Shown: positions 16,585 through 24,561, numbered from the stretch's first letter. The stretch: DNA of 51,151 nt from Lachnospiraceae bacterium (GCA_015056725.1 SVFS01000010.1:1-51151); one strand, 5' to 3'. A program made the numbers and translations. Notes: generated by a model from the letters alone, not told the origin.

Positions 16585-17715
16585 ATGAAAAAGATTTTAG
16601 CTATTCTATTATCCTTATGTATGATTATCACTTCAACTATTATTGCTACAGCTGAAGAAGTGCCAATGGAAAAAGAAGAAATGACGGCATTAGATGTCAT
16701 GGTAGCTGCGTACAGGGTTTTATCCTCTGAGAATGCTGGAGAAGATATTTGGAGTACGATAGAAGGTATAAAGAGATATGAACCTTTATATGATTCTAAT
16801 GGAGATGTGATTGCACATTATATGTCTTTTAATCCGGAAGGTTATATTATCATCAATAATAATGTGAACAATCCTATAGCTTTAGAATTTAATGCTTGTG
16901 GTTCATATGATGACGAAATGACAAGCATAAAACAACAGAAAAAGGTTGTAACTTATATGGCAGTCGATAATGAAGACAATAATGAGCAACAGAATGAAAT
17001 CTTAAAAGACAGACTTGAAACTGTAAATACTTTGGAAAAAGAAATTCATTCAGAGATTAAAAACCAGTTAATGACTGAGAAAGCAGTAACTAAAAAAAGT
17101 TCTGATATATTCAGTGCAGAGAAAGTATCATTAGCAACTATAAGATCATCTTATGGCATTTTCGATTCTTCAGATTTGCCAAGTGGTACCTATACTACAG
17201 GTAATTTGCCTAACTTTTACAGTGTTGGTACATGGGGAACAACAGGAGAGTTTAGCGGAATAAATGGTGCCGATGATCACTGTGGCGCAACAGGGGCATT
17301 TAATGTTGTAAACTATTATAGAACAAGACTTTCATATAATAACTTATTTGTTAATGGAAGTGACAGAGATGCAACTTTTGAGGCTATTCACGAGAATATT
17401 GGTAATGGGCCAGTAACATTTTCGCAGATAACAAGTGGATTATCTCCATATGTTAGAGGAACCGGAAAAGGGTTGACTTACATGCCAGCATCATACTATA
17501 GTGATATAAAAGAATATATAGATGCAGGTAAAATGTGTCTTGTACTGTTGGTATCTTCTTCATATGATGAAGCCCACTATGTTAACGTAATTGGTTATCG
17601 TGAATATTCAGGTGGGGTACAGTACCTGAGAATTGTTGATAACTGGAATAACAACACAAACAAATACATTAACAGCATTAACATTTACAGCGGATATATG
17701 ATGCATATTGTTTAA
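16585..17715 (+). CDS. Secreted papain-like cysteine protease (C39/C10-like)
   Basis: The protein has 376 residues. A signal peptide (to about residue 24) is followed by a propeptide-like domain with the SFNPEGYIIINNN pattern of C10/C39-type inhibitory domains. A catalytic domain then carries Cys in DDHCGATGAFN (about residue 232), His in AHYVNVIGY (about 331) and Asn in VDNWNNN (about 352). This order is that of papain-like proteases. I chose the ATG at 16585, after GGGAGGAATTGAA. It could process surface or secreted proteins of this locus. The substrate is unknown. Confidence 0.8.
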   Translation: MKKILAILLSLCMIITSTIIATAEEVPMEKEEMTALDVMVAAYRVLSSENAGEDIWSTIEGIKRYEPLYDSNGDVIAHYMSFNPEGYIIINNNVNNPIALEFNACGSYDDEMTSIKQQKKVVTYMAVDNEDNNEQQNEILKDRLETVNTLEKEIHSEIKNQLMTEKAVTKKSSDIFSAEKVSLATIRSSYGIFDSSDLPSGTYTTGNLPNFYSVGTWGTTGEFSGINGADDHCGATGAFNVVNYYRTRLSYNNLFVNGSDRDATFEAIHENIGNGPVTFSQITSGLSPYVRGTGKGLTYMPASYYSDIKEYIDAGKMCLVLLVSSSYDEAHYVNVIGYREYSGGVQYLRIVDNWNNNTNKYINSINIYSGYMMHIV

Positions 17716-17733
17716 AGAAGGGAGATTACAGCC

Positions 17734-18063
17734 ATGAAAAAATCTCTTTATGCGGCACTATGGGTGGCCTTTGTATACATTACGGTGTTCGCATACTGCA
17801 AAATGAATCTGTGGGATGTTGAACATTATCGCAGCATAGTATTATGGACTGTTTATTTCGTAGGCTGGATTAACCTTTGTGTTGCATTTGCAAATCCTTT
17901 AGCTGGGATCATAAGTGCAACAGCTTATCCGATAGTTGTTTATATTGCTAATTCTAATGCGGAAACAAATTCGGAGGGAAACAGAATATGTCTGTATTCC
18001 TGTATAACAATTTTGATTGTGACATCAGTGGTTACGCACAAACTCAAACTATATAAAAGGTAA
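17734..18063 (+). CDS. Small membrane protein, three to four segments
   Basis: The protein has 109 residues with hydrophobic stretches around ALWVAFVYITVFAY, VLWTVYFVGWINLCVAFA, GIISATAYPIVVYIA and CITILIVTSVV. It is 18 bp after the protease gene and ends just before a strong terminator, so the two are probably one transcript. It may be the immunity or export partner of the protease. No family is recognised. Confidence 0.68.
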   Translation: MKKSLYAALWVAFVYITVFAYCKMNLWDVEHYRSIVLWTVYFVGWINLCVAFANPLAGIISATAYPIVVYIANSNAETNSEGNRICLYSCITILIVTSVVTHKLKLYKR

Positions 18064-18073
18064 TACTTTACTT

Positions 18074-18106
18074 AAGCGGGCATTATGATATGTGCCCGCT
18101 TTTTGT
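18074..18106 (+). terminator. Rho-independent terminator
   Basis: AAGCGGGCA (18074-18082) pairs with TGCCCGCTT (18093-18101), and a T tract follows. It ends the protease/membrane-protein transcript. Confidence 0.9.
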
Positions 18107-18196
18107 ATTTTAGTAAATATGTATTATATGGGATGGACTCTTGACATTGACCATAATAAAATATTTTTAAATATCGATTTCGAAAGAGGATTATAT

Positions 18197-18535
18197 ATGG
18201 ATCAATTTGTAAAAAAATATAATGAGTATATTGAGAGTGTAGCACCTGAAATACGAGAGGAATTAATTTTTTCTCCACGCGTACAGAAATATCTGCTGAT
18301 TACGCACTATGATGATGGTAAAGCGGATGTGATGGTAATTGAAAATGCTGAACAACTTGCGACAGAGTTCATGCTTTCAATAGCTTTTCATGTTGGTAAC
18401 AGCCCTGAGTTTAAGTCACTTTCCAACCATGAACAAAAAGAACTAATGCAACAAGAAATACTTAGACAGAAAGAATTGTTATCGCGGTACTTGACTTCAA
18501 TTGATAACAAAATAGATTCAGTGTGTACTCATTGA
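18197..18535 (+). CDS. Cytoplasmic hypothetical protein
   Basis: The 112-residue acidic protein has no signal peptide or membrane segment, with a helical C-terminus (EQKELMQQEILRQKELLSRY). I chose the ATG at 18197 behind AAAGAGGA. The longer frame from 18092 starts inside the terminator and is unlikely. It is followed by an AT-rich region with a 26-bp palindrome and an XRE gene. Its function is unknown. Confidence 0.68.
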   Translation: MDQFVKKYNEYIESVAPEIREELIFSPRVQKYLLITHYDDGKADVMVIENAEQLATEFMLSIAFHVGNSPEFKSLSNHEQKELMQQEILRQKELLSRYLTSIDNKIDSVCTH

Positions 18536-18552
18536 GATAATATTGTTTTATA

Positions 18553-18578
18553 ATAACCAATCAAATTTGATTGATTAT
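18553..18578. promoter_or_regulatory. 26-bp palindrome, likely operator of the XRE gene
   Basis: The inner 16 bases (CAATCAAATTTGATTG, 18558-18573) form a perfect palindrome, and the match extends to 26 bases with one mismatched pair. It lies 70 bp before the XRE start, where a dimeric repressor could bind. Confidence 0.6.
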
Positions 18579-18647
18579 TATTCAATCATAAGATTGTTAT
18601 CACTGTTCAACTTTTTGATTATAATAATCGAAAAGGAGCAGTAAAAA

Positions 18648-18959
18648 ATGGACAAACTTAACGAGCAGGTTGGTGAAAATTTAAAAGCAGCCCGTATCGG
18701 CAAGGGGCTTAAGCAGGAACAGCTGGCTGAAATGGCAGGATTGTCAACAAACCATATTTCTAAACTGGAAACAGGCAAAAGCGGACTGCAGCTAAAAACA
18801 GTGATTCAATTGTGTGATGCTTTGGATATGTCTATTGACGAGCTCGTGTTTGGCGAGACGGATGAACTATTACGCAATAAGAACACTTTTGACAAGGCTA
18901 AAAGACACATGATGGCTCAGCAGTTAAGAGAGATGCTTAAAATTCTCGAAGAAGATTAA
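18648..18959 (+). CDS. XRE-family transcriptional regulator
   Basis: The 103-residue protein has an N-terminal Cro/CI helix-turn-helix (GLKQEQLAEMAGLSTNHISKLE, about residues 21-42) and a short helical C-terminus (about 75-103). AAAAGGAGCAGTAAAA precedes the start. The palindrome upstream suggests autoregulation. It sits just before module 2 of the ECF system but has its own ribosome site. A regulatory link to it is possible but not shown. Confidence 0.9.
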   Translation: MDKLNEQVGENLKAARIGKGLKQEQLAEMAGLSTNHISKLETGKSGLQLKTVIQLCDALDMSIDELVFGETDELLRNKNTFDKAKRHMMAQQLREMLKILEED

Positions 18960-18973
18960 AAAATTCAAAAAAA

Positions 18974-19004
18974 TGTGTTACGAAACGGACAATCGGGAGT
19001 CTTA
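18974..19004 (+). promoter_or_regulatory. Putative ECF promoter (class 2) for sigma 2
   Basis: TGTGTT (18974-18979) and GTCTTA (18999-19004) are 19 bases apart. The site shares TGTTACGAAA and GTCTTAGTA with the site at 20366-20396 at identical spacing. It would make the sigma 2 operon autoregulated. Confidence 0.6.
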
Positions 19005-19104
19005 GTAGTAGGTAGGAAAGAACCTTGCTTCAGATTGTCCTTTTTTAATGCAATTGTATAATGCAGTGTGATATGGTAGAATGATGCCATGGGAGGGCAG
19101 TGTG

Positions 19105-19659
19105 ATGCTATTCAGAGACAAGGGTTACAGCAGTATAGAAGAATTATACGCAGATAATGAAAAACTAATATACACCTTCATCCGCGATCATACGGAGGAT
19201 GAAACTGCCGTAGGAGAATTGGTGCAGATAATATGGTACAAAATTCTGACTAATTACGACAAATTACCAACGTTCAGCACTAAGAAGACCAAGGACTACA
19301 TACGGGCAATAGCACATAATGCAGTAGTGGACTACTTCGAGGAAGAGAAGAAACGTTTGGATCTTTTCGATGAAATGGTGTACTTCTTTAAAGAAGAATC
19401 AGATGAAACCATAGAAGCAGAACTTGAGGACTTCTGTAACCGTGAACTTGAAGATTACTTACATGAAGCGATGGATATACTCGATGAAAGGGAAAAATAC
19501 CTTATTAAGCTTCGCTTCTATGATAAAATGACCAGTCCGGCCATGGGAGAGCTTCTGGGAATGTCGGATGGCGTGGTTCGTATGACGATACTGCGGATAC
19601 TTAAAAAATTGCGAAAAGAAATCGAGACTATGCAAAGGAGGGATGAAGATGGCAGATAA
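19105..19659 (+). CDS. ECF-type RNA polymerase sigma factor 2
   Basis: The protein has 184 residues from the ATG at 19105, which follows GGGAGGGCAGTGTG. A start at 19081 would add eight residues. Region 2 is around NEKLIYTFIRDHTEDETAVGE and region 4 around LDEREKYLIKLRFYDKMTS, followed by an HTH with MGELLGMSDGVVRMTIL. It overlaps its anti-sigma gene by 11 bp. It has a class 2 promoter-like site upstream. Confidence 0.9.
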   Translation: MLFRDKGYSSIEELYADNEKLIYTFIRDHTEDETAVGELVQIIWYKILTNYDKLPTFSTKKTKDYIRAIAHNAVVDYFEEEKKRLDLFDEMVYFFKEESDETIEAELEDFCNRELEDYLHEAMDILDEREKYLIKLRFYDKMTSPAMGELLGMSDGVVRMTILRILKKLRKEIETMQRRDEDGR

Positions 19660-20350
19660 GAGAAACGGTCTGGAACTGCTGGGCGCAGAAATCGACAAGG
19701 AAATTCAGGAAGATATCGCAAGACTTGAAAGCATTGATGTAGAAATCCCTCAGGAGCTGCACGAAAAAATGTTGGCACTTGCCAGAGAACTTGACAAGAA
19801 ACGCATCGCAAATGAAAAGAAAAAGCGGCGCCAGCGCATGATGCAGGCAGCTGCAGTATTTGCAGTAGTGCTGATTGGAGGCAATTTCATCGCTTTGGAA
19901 ACTTCCGAAGCATACCGCGCACGCTTCATGGCACTTTTCAAAGATGATATAAGTGTGACAATCAGAACCGAAGATGAGTACGACCTGATTGGAGACTGGG
20001 AGGACTACTGGTATCCGGCGACACTGCCTGAGACATTTGTGCTGCAGGGGGCAGAGAAAAATGGTGATGAGTCTATTATGCTGTTTGTGGATGAAGTTAA
20101 TGATGTGGAACTTAGGGTTGAAGAATACCTTATTGGACAGGAAATCGTTATTGACTATGAGTACCTTGAAACTACTGAATTTAACATCAATCAGTACAAG
20201 GGATACTACATTGCTGATATGGAAAATGCTTCATACTCGCTTATATGGATGACTGAAAGAAAAACTATAGTTTTAGATGTTCATGGAGATTTTGGAATAG
20301 AAGAAGCTAAAGCTGTAGCAGAAAGCATGATTTATATAAGCAAAAAATAA
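19649..20350 (+). CDS. Anti-sigma factor, DUF4367-like (module 2)
   Basis: The protein has 233 residues. The basic cytoplasmic part ends with a KKKRRQRMM stretch, one membrane segment follows (MQAAAVFAVVLIGGNFIAL, about 67-85), and an extracellular domain ends in KAVAESMIYI, typical for DUF4367 partners of ECF factors. I chose the second ATG (19649) since AAAGGAGG is too close to the first (19643). It should hold sigma 2 inactive at the membrane until released. Confidence 0.85.
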   Translation: MADKRNGLELLGAEIDKEIQEDIARLESIDVEIPQELHEKMLALARELDKKRIANEKKKRRQRMMQAAAVFAVVLIGGNFIALETSEAYRARFMALFKDDISVTIRTEDEYDLIGDWEDYWYPATLPETFVLQGAEKNGDESIMLFVDEVNDVELRVEEYLIGQEIVIDYEYLETTEFNINQYKGYYIADMENASYSLIWMTERKTIVLDVHGDFGIEEAKAVAESMIYISKK

Positions 20351-20365
20351 AAAAATTTTAAAAAG

Positions 20366-20396
20366 TGTGTTACGAAAACCTCTTTTTTCCGTCTTA
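20366..20396 (+). promoter_or_regulatory. Putative ECF promoter (class 2) for the secreted gene
   Basis: TGTGTT (20366-20371) and GTCTTA (20391-20396) are 19 bases apart, as before sigma 2. TGTTACGAAA and GTCTTAGTA are shared. It drives the secreted-protein gene at 20428. Confidence 0.6.
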
Positions 20397-20427
20397 GTAA
20401 TAAGAACAGAAAAAGGAGGTTTTATTT

Positions 20428-20853
20428 ATGAGAAGATTGTTAGTTGTCCTGTTAGTTATGGTAATAGCATTTGCATCAATAAGTACCGCATACGGACAAG
20501 TACCGGACATGCAAATTACACCATTCTTTGTTTCCGTCAGCCGTTATGTGAATTCCTTTGATATTGATGAAAGTGGAAATGCGGCCTTTACACTTAAAGT
20601 GAAACCATTTAACACAGAACAGCTTACCGAAGTGAAAGCAATAGTGAAAATTGTAAATGCAACCACAGGGGTAATTTCGTACAACAGAACATTGAATTTA
20701 CCGTATAGTGAACTGTACGCACAGTACAAGGTTTCAGATTCATGTATCCTTAATAGGCCAGGGATTTACGAATTCCAGGTAACTTACAAGTGTTATGGTA
20801 ATGGTGTGCTGTTAGAGACGATTACTGCAAATCCACAGTTGGATTCGTTTTAA
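20428..20853 (+). CDS. Small secreted protein (module 2), DUF6147-like
   Basis: The protein has 141 residues. A signal peptide (to about STAYGQ, residue 24) leads to a beta-sandwich-like domain ending in YEFQVTYKCYGNGVLLETI. Length, position after an ECF pair, and overall pattern match the proteins at 14088 and 25880, although sequence similarity is low. A fragment of a related gene lies at 21984. AAAAGGAGG precedes the start. Its function is unknown. Confidence 0.72.
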   Translation: MRRLLVVLLVMVIAFASISTAYGQVPDMQITPFFVSVSRYVNSFDIDESGNAAFTLKVKPFNTEQLTEVKAIVKIVNATTGVISYNRTLNLPYSELYAQYKVSDSCILNRPGIYEFQVTYKCYGNGVLLETITANPQLDSF

Positions 20854-20954
20854 TAAGTAGAATTATAGAAAAAGAGAGGTGAATTGGCGGTAAGTTTGAA
20901 GTATGTGAAAGAAAAGTATTAATTTTTACAAATGATTAATGGAGGAGAAGAAAA

Positions 20955-21767
20955 ATGAGAAAGTGTTTTGTACTTGTAATTTGTTTAATTCTATGCATAT
21001 CAACAAGCAGTGCAACTTTTGCACAGACTGTCAATAGTGAGGCTTACGGAATAAACTCGGTTGAAGCATTAAAGGAAAGTATCCGTGAAATGAATGAAAT
21101 TAAGATGACGACTGAGTTTATTAAGAATGTAAACCCTGATGTGTTAAACGAGTTCGCAACAGAAAAAATGTCAAAAGCAATTGATATACTTGAAGATATA
21201 GGGTCTGTGCAAATCAGTTATAATGGTAGCGAATCTAAAGAGGTAAGAGAATATGATTTAGGGGATGGATGCTGGTTAGAAATTGAATTAAGTAGTGAAA
21301 GAATAAATAATAGGGCAAGTTTAATTGAACCACCGACAGTTACACCATTATATTTCCAAGATCAAAGTGGTCATAATCCTACCGCTTGGAAAACATATGG
21401 AGATTATTGTTTTACGGCTCAAGCAACAGTCCTTTATTTAGTGGCTTCAGCAACCGTAAGTCTTAAAAATTATTATAATTTAAGTAGTAATGGAATTAGA
21501 ATAATTAGAGGTGAATCTGCTGCGAATTCCTCTGGCTTAATGGATGTTGATCCGGGCTCATATGAAATAATAAATCGATATGCGAGAACTCCTGGAACCT
21601 CTGAAGTAAGTATGACTTGTCCATTCCAAATTAGTTATGGCTATTTTCCAATTGAATGGTCAAAAACTGCTGCAATGTATTCCACTGTTAGATATGCAGA
21701 CATTGATACCATCAATGATGAAATACATGTTACAGAGGTTTGGGAGTTTAAAAAGAATATTATCTAA
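20955..21767 (+). CDS. Secreted protein of unknown function
   Basis: The 270-residue protein has a signal peptide ending near SATFAQT (about residue 24). A helical stretch (about 35-75) is followed by a beta-rich domain with several aromatic residues (AWKTYGDYCFTAQATVLYL). GGAGGAGAAG precedes the start. It lies between the small secreted gene and its 3' remnant, as the 14589 gene does in module 1. The shared layout suggests a cargo role. No family is recognised. Confidence 0.7.
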   Translation: MRKCFVLVICLILCISTSSATFAQTVNSEAYGINSVEALKESIREMNEIKMTTEFIKNVNPDVLNEFATEKMSKAIDILEDIGSVQISYNGSESKEVREYDLGDGCWLEIELSSERINNRASLIEPPTVTPLYFQDQSGHNPTAWKTYGDYCFTAQATVLYLVASATVSLKNYYNLSSNGIRIIRGESAANSSGLMDVDPGSYEIINRYARTPGTSEVSMTCPFQISYGYFPIEWSKTAAMYSTVRYADIDTINDEIHVTEVWEFKKNII

Positions 21768-21780
21768 ATTGGGGCCCAAA

Positions 21781-21981
21781 ATGGAAACTTATATTCATGT
21801 CATTCCTGTAATTTTTAATAGTATCGTTTCTTTTATTATCATATGGTGCATAATACGATATTTTAATAAGAAAAAGAGATTATTTCGTCAGTACTATGAA
21901 AATGAACTGACTAATTTGAAGAAGAGAATATCATCTTTGGAAGAAAATGAACCTAGCAAAATCGGCAAAGAGGATAAGTAG
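21781..21981 (+). CDS. Small single-pass membrane protein
   Basis: The 66-residue protein has one membrane segment (VIFNSIVSFIIIWCIIRYF) and a charged coiled-coil-like tail. It begins 13 bp after the preceding secreted-protein gene. The ribosome site is weak (TGGGGCCC), so translation may be coupled. Like the 15924 product, it is a small membrane protein directly behind a secreted protein, which could fit an immunity role. The longer frame from 21637 overlaps the previous gene and is rejected. Confidence 0.55.
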   Translation: METYIHVIPVIFNSIVSFIIIWCIIRYFNKKKRLFRQYYENELTNLKKRISSLEENEPSKIGKEDK

Positions 21982-21983
21982 AC

Positions 21984-22076
21984 GGAAGTTACGAATTACA
22001 AGTGACTTTTAGATGTTATGAAAACGATATACTTTTAGAAACTATTAATGCGATTCCAGCGGTAGATTCATTTTGA
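21984..22076 (+). pseudogene. 3' remnant of a second small secreted-protein gene
   Basis: The frame reads YELQVTFRCYENDILLETI and ends DSF-stop. 19 of 30 residues match the end of the 20428 product, and the nucleotides match at very roughly 70%. The 5' part is missing. As in module 1, a 3' end of the secreted-protein gene is repeated behind the cargo genes. Confidence 0.8.
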
Positions 22077-22113
22077 TAAAAAATGCTGATTATTTTTTGC
22101 TAGAACAATAATA

Positions 22114-22150
22114 AACACGGAACTTGTTATAAAGCAGGTTCCGTGTTTTC
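22114..22150 (+). terminator. Rho-independent terminator after module 2
   Basis: AACACGGAAC (22114-22123) pairs with GTTCCGTGTT (22138-22147), and TTTC follows. Confidence 0.85.
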
Positions 22151-22239
22151 ATAATTGACAAAAATCCAGTTCTCCATGTATTATGATGGTAAAACTAAAG
22201 AGGAATCACATTGAAAGATGAGAGTTCTCTAATTGCTGT

Positions 22240-22329
22240 TGCGCAGGGGAATACTTGCAGCTGACGGTTGAGGGGTACACAGAAGACGGAAAACTGAATT
22301 CCCGTCCAGCCACGGTTTGCGTAAAATAA
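22240..22329 (+). pseudogene. Short C-terminal protein remnant
   Basis: A frame reads YLQLTVEGYTEDGKL and then ends CVK-stop, which looks like the last beta strands of an Ig-like or fibronectin-like protein. The upstream frame is closed by a stop. No parent gene is in the window. Confidence 0.35.
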
Positions 22330-22344
22330 AACAGATAGTGAAGT

Positions 22345-22393
22345 AAAGCCATCACTTGTTTACTGAGTGTTCAGGACATAGTGATGGCTTTTT
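22345..22393. terminator. Terminator
   Basis: AAGCCATCACT (22346-22356) pairs with AGTGATGGCTT (22380-22390), flanked by A and T runs. It probably served the gene whose remnant is at 22240-22329 and the converging rqcH remnant. Confidence 0.8.
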
Positions 22394-22404
22394 AAATCAC
22401 TTTT

Positions 22405-22848
22405 TTATTCCGGCAGTACCGGATTGACCCATACGGTTCTGTTGCCTGTAAAGATAACCATGCCCGGTTTGGAGCCGGCTGGTTTTTTTACGTTTTTGGC
22501 GATGACGTAGTCTACGGGTACATTTTCGGATGTGCGGCCTTTGCTGTGGTATGCGGCGATGGCTGCGGCTTCGAAGATTGCAGTTTCGTCTTCCTCAATG
22601 TTAACTCCGCCTGTCTGGACGATGACGTGGGAGCCTGGAATGTCCTTGGTGTGGAGTCACAGATCTTTGCTTGCGGCAGTCTTGGTGGTAAGGATGTCGT
22701 TTTCCTCAAGCTGAATCTGCTTTTCCTTGATGGCGGTCTTGGATTTGCCGTATTTTTTGAAGTAAAGCTGGGCGTTTTTGGCAGGTGAAGCTTTCACGTC
22801 AAGAGGAATGTTTACCATGGTGCCGTCGTAGTAGTTCATCACTTCATA
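22405..22848 (-). pseudogene. rqcH: Decayed rqcH (NFACT ribosome-quality-control) fragment
   Basis: Read on the minus strand, the fragment contains NYYDGTMVNIPLDVKASPAK, NAQLYFKKYGKSKTAIKEK, then KTAASKDL-stop-LHTKDIPGSHVIV and a C-terminal end VKKPAGSKPGMVIFTGNRTV. These are RqcH/Tae2-type sequences. The N-terminal part is absent, the middle is deleted between the helical region and NDILTTK, and a TGG in the conserved DLWLHTKD motif has become TGA. RqcH adds C-terminal alanine tails to stalled chains in the large ribosomal subunit. This copy cannot work. Confidence 0.9.
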
Positions 22849-23110
22849 AGAAAATGTAAAAACAATTGACATTTTTAAAGGAAAAAAGACTCATTCGTAT
22901 CACAAAGCTTGAATATGATACTATTTCGTAGTTGTGTATTTTACATATATATTATTAGAAAACACGATTTTGTGACAAACGATGCATACAATTACCTATT
23001 CTATTCAATTCAATTCCATACATGTTTACTGTAAAATATATAATACTAGAACAATGTTTTGCTCTGGTACAGTAATAATTGTATTAGGATCTTGAAAAGG
23101 AGAAAAGGAT

Positions 23111-23311
23111 ATGAAGAAACCAGATTGGACATATGAGCCCATTCCCAAAGATGTATTCCCGCCGCGAGTGCAAGAAGCACTTGAAGCACTTAGAGAAAAG
23201 ATGGATGAAATTGAAGGAGAGGAACTTAAAATAGTTATGGAAGGTGCTTATCTGGAAGGTCTCTTGGACGGCTTCCGGGTAATGGATTATATACAGCGGA
23301 ATTTCTTTTAA
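23111..23311 (+). CDS. Small acidic hypothetical protein
   Basis: The 66-residue protein has no membrane segment. GAAAAGGAG precedes the start. It reads PRVQEALEALREKMDEI, and later AYLEGLLDGFRVMDYI, and is mostly helical. Small proteins of this type occur in clostridial phages and elements, but I do not know a function. It is followed by a strong terminator. Confidence 0.65.
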   Translation: MKKPDWTYEPIPKDVFPPRVQEALEALREKMDEIEGEELKIVMEGAYLEGLLDGFRVMDYIQRNFF

Positions 23312-23383
23312 TAAAAGTATTTTACTGGAAAGAAAGCGTATGATATAATGTAAAAGCACACAAAATAATAAAATCCCAATTAT

Positions 23384-23428
23384 AGGCACCCCAAAAGATT
23401 AAATCTTACCTTTTGGGGTGCCTTATTT
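23384..23428. terminator. Strong rho-independent terminator
   Basis: AGGCACCCCAAAAG (23384-23397) pairs perfectly with CTTTTGGGGTGCCT (23410-23423), and TATTTT follows. Confidence 0.93.
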
Positions 23429-23437
23429 TGTCGAAAA

Positions 23438-23474
23438 ATGTTATAACATGTTGTTTAACATAAAATTTAACATA
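23438..23474. promoter_or_regulatory. Cluster of AACAT/ATGTT operator-like repeats
   Basis: ATGTTATAACAT (23438-23449) is a perfect palindrome. ATGTTGTTTAACAT (23448-23461) is an overlapping interrupted one, and ATTTAACAT follows. They precede the ribbon-helix-helix and XRE genes, so one of these regulators probably binds here. Confidence 0.6.
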
Positions 23475-23522
23475 TTATTTCTTAAACTACAGGCATAAAA
23501 TATATCTGTGGAGGGAAATTAT

Positions 23523-23720
23523 ATGGAACATGAAAAACTGATAGTACGTCCTAAGCGACCTAAAGGTGAAGATGGACATCGTATATTTTCCATTCGGATA
23601 AAAGATAATCTGATGGAGCAAATTGAAGACATTTCAAAAGAGACTGGTTATAGCAGAAACGAGCTTATAAATCTTTTTCTTGAATACGCTGTGGCCAATT
23701 GTACAATAGAAAAAAATTAA
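23523..23720 (+). CDS. Ribbon-helix-helix DNA-binding protein
   Basis: The 65-residue protein has FSIRIKDNLMEQIEDISKET followed by GYSRNELINLFLEYAV, an Arc/CopG-like fold. I chose the ATG at 23523, after GGAGGGAAATTAT. The GTG at 23508 overlaps that site. It lies 12 bp before an XRE gene and behind the operator cluster, so a two-regulator transcript is likely. Confidence 0.78.
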   Translation: MEHEKLIVRPKRPKGEDGHRIFSIRIKDNLMEQIEDISKETGYSRNELINLFLEYAVANCTIEKN

Positions 23721-23732
23721 GATAACGCCGCC

Positions 23733-24110
23733 ATGAAAAAGGAACGTGCAAAATCTATAGGCAGCAGAATACAGGCTTTCAGAAGAGAACTGGGAATAAG
23801 TCAGGAAGTCTTTGCGGAAAGTTTGGAATTATCCCAAAATCAGATTTCTCGTATAGAGACTGGCGAAAGCATGGTTACTACAAATTTTGTACTTAAATTA
23901 TATGACATGTATGGTATTGATCCAAGTTATCTGTTGGTCGGTAAAAGTGCAAGGGGCCTTGATTATAAGATGGAAAAATTCGTGTCCTGGTATGAAGGCC
24001 TGGATGATGGTATTGTAAGATATAGTGCAGCATGTATTTGTGAAAACATATTTACGTTTGCACATCAACATGTAAATGAAGAATCAAAAGGCAATAACAT
24101 AGCACTATAA
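23733..24110 (+). CDS. XRE-family transcriptional regulator
   Basis: The 125-residue protein has a helix-turn-helix at about residues 22-45 (ISQEVFAESLELSQNQISRIE) and a C-terminal helical part that may form dimers. There is no strong ribosome site, and the start is 12 bp after the ribbon-helix-helix gene, so translation is probably coupled. Confidence 0.85.
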   Translation: MKKERAKSIGSRIQAFRRELGISQEVFAESLELSQNQISRIETGESMVTTNFVLKLYDMYGIDPSYLLVGKSARGLDYKMEKFVSWYEGLDDGIVRYSAACICENIFTFAHQHVNEESKGNNIAL

Positions 24111-24253
24111 TGAACAAAAGTAACATGATACTTATATAGCATTCTTAGACAAGTAAAAAATGAAACGTACCGCGTTGCATAATTAACTTGTAGCGTCGTT
24201 TATGGATGTCGAATTTTGTCGTAAGATATACATTATAAAGGAGTGTATAACTT

Positions 24254-24478
24254 ATGCAAGAAATATATACTGATGAATATAAGAAACTAGGGTTAAATAT
24301 CGCTTATTATAGAAAAGCAAAAGGTATATCACAGCTTAAACTAGCTGAAAAGATAAATATTAGCAGAACTCATATGTCGAGAATTGAGACCAATGGTTGT
24401 GCAGTATCTCTGGATGTTGTTTTTGCTATAGCGAAGGAACTGAATGTTCCTGTTTACAAGTTATTTGAATTCAGATAA
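24254..24478 (+). CDS. Small XRE-family regulator
   Basis: The 74-residue protein is almost only a Cro/CI helix-turn-helix (GISQLKLAEKINISRTHMSRIE). AAAGGAGTGTATAACTT precedes the start. A terminator follows, so it is a single-gene unit just before module 3. Confidence 0.88.
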   Translation: MQEIYTDEYKKLGLNIAYYRKAKGISQLKLAEKINISRTHMSRIETNGCAVSLDVVFAIAKELNVPVYKLFEFR

Positions 24479-24501
24479 TGTGCAGCGATAATTGATATCA
24501 G

Positions 24502-24527
24502 GCGGGGGATTATTCCCTCGCTTTAAT
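24502..24527 (+). terminator. Terminator after the small XRE gene
   Basis: GCGGGGGA (24502-24509) pairs with TCCCTCGC (24514-24521) with one G-U pair, and TTTAATT follows. Confidence 0.7.
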
Positions 24528-24561
24528 TATACACATATACACGGCAAAGGACAAAGCTTTA

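Noticed and set aside
21637-21780. Longer start for the small membrane protein at 21781
   Set aside because: It would overlap the conserved end of the preceding secreted-protein gene in another frame with no ribosome site.
22512-22709. 65-codon minus-strand frame as a gene
   Set aside because: It is an out-of-frame reading of the rqcH remnant.
24480-24561. ECF-type promoter before sigma factor 3
   Set aside because: No GTGTC/GTCTTA-like pair at 19 bases was found there, unlike before sigma 1 and 2.
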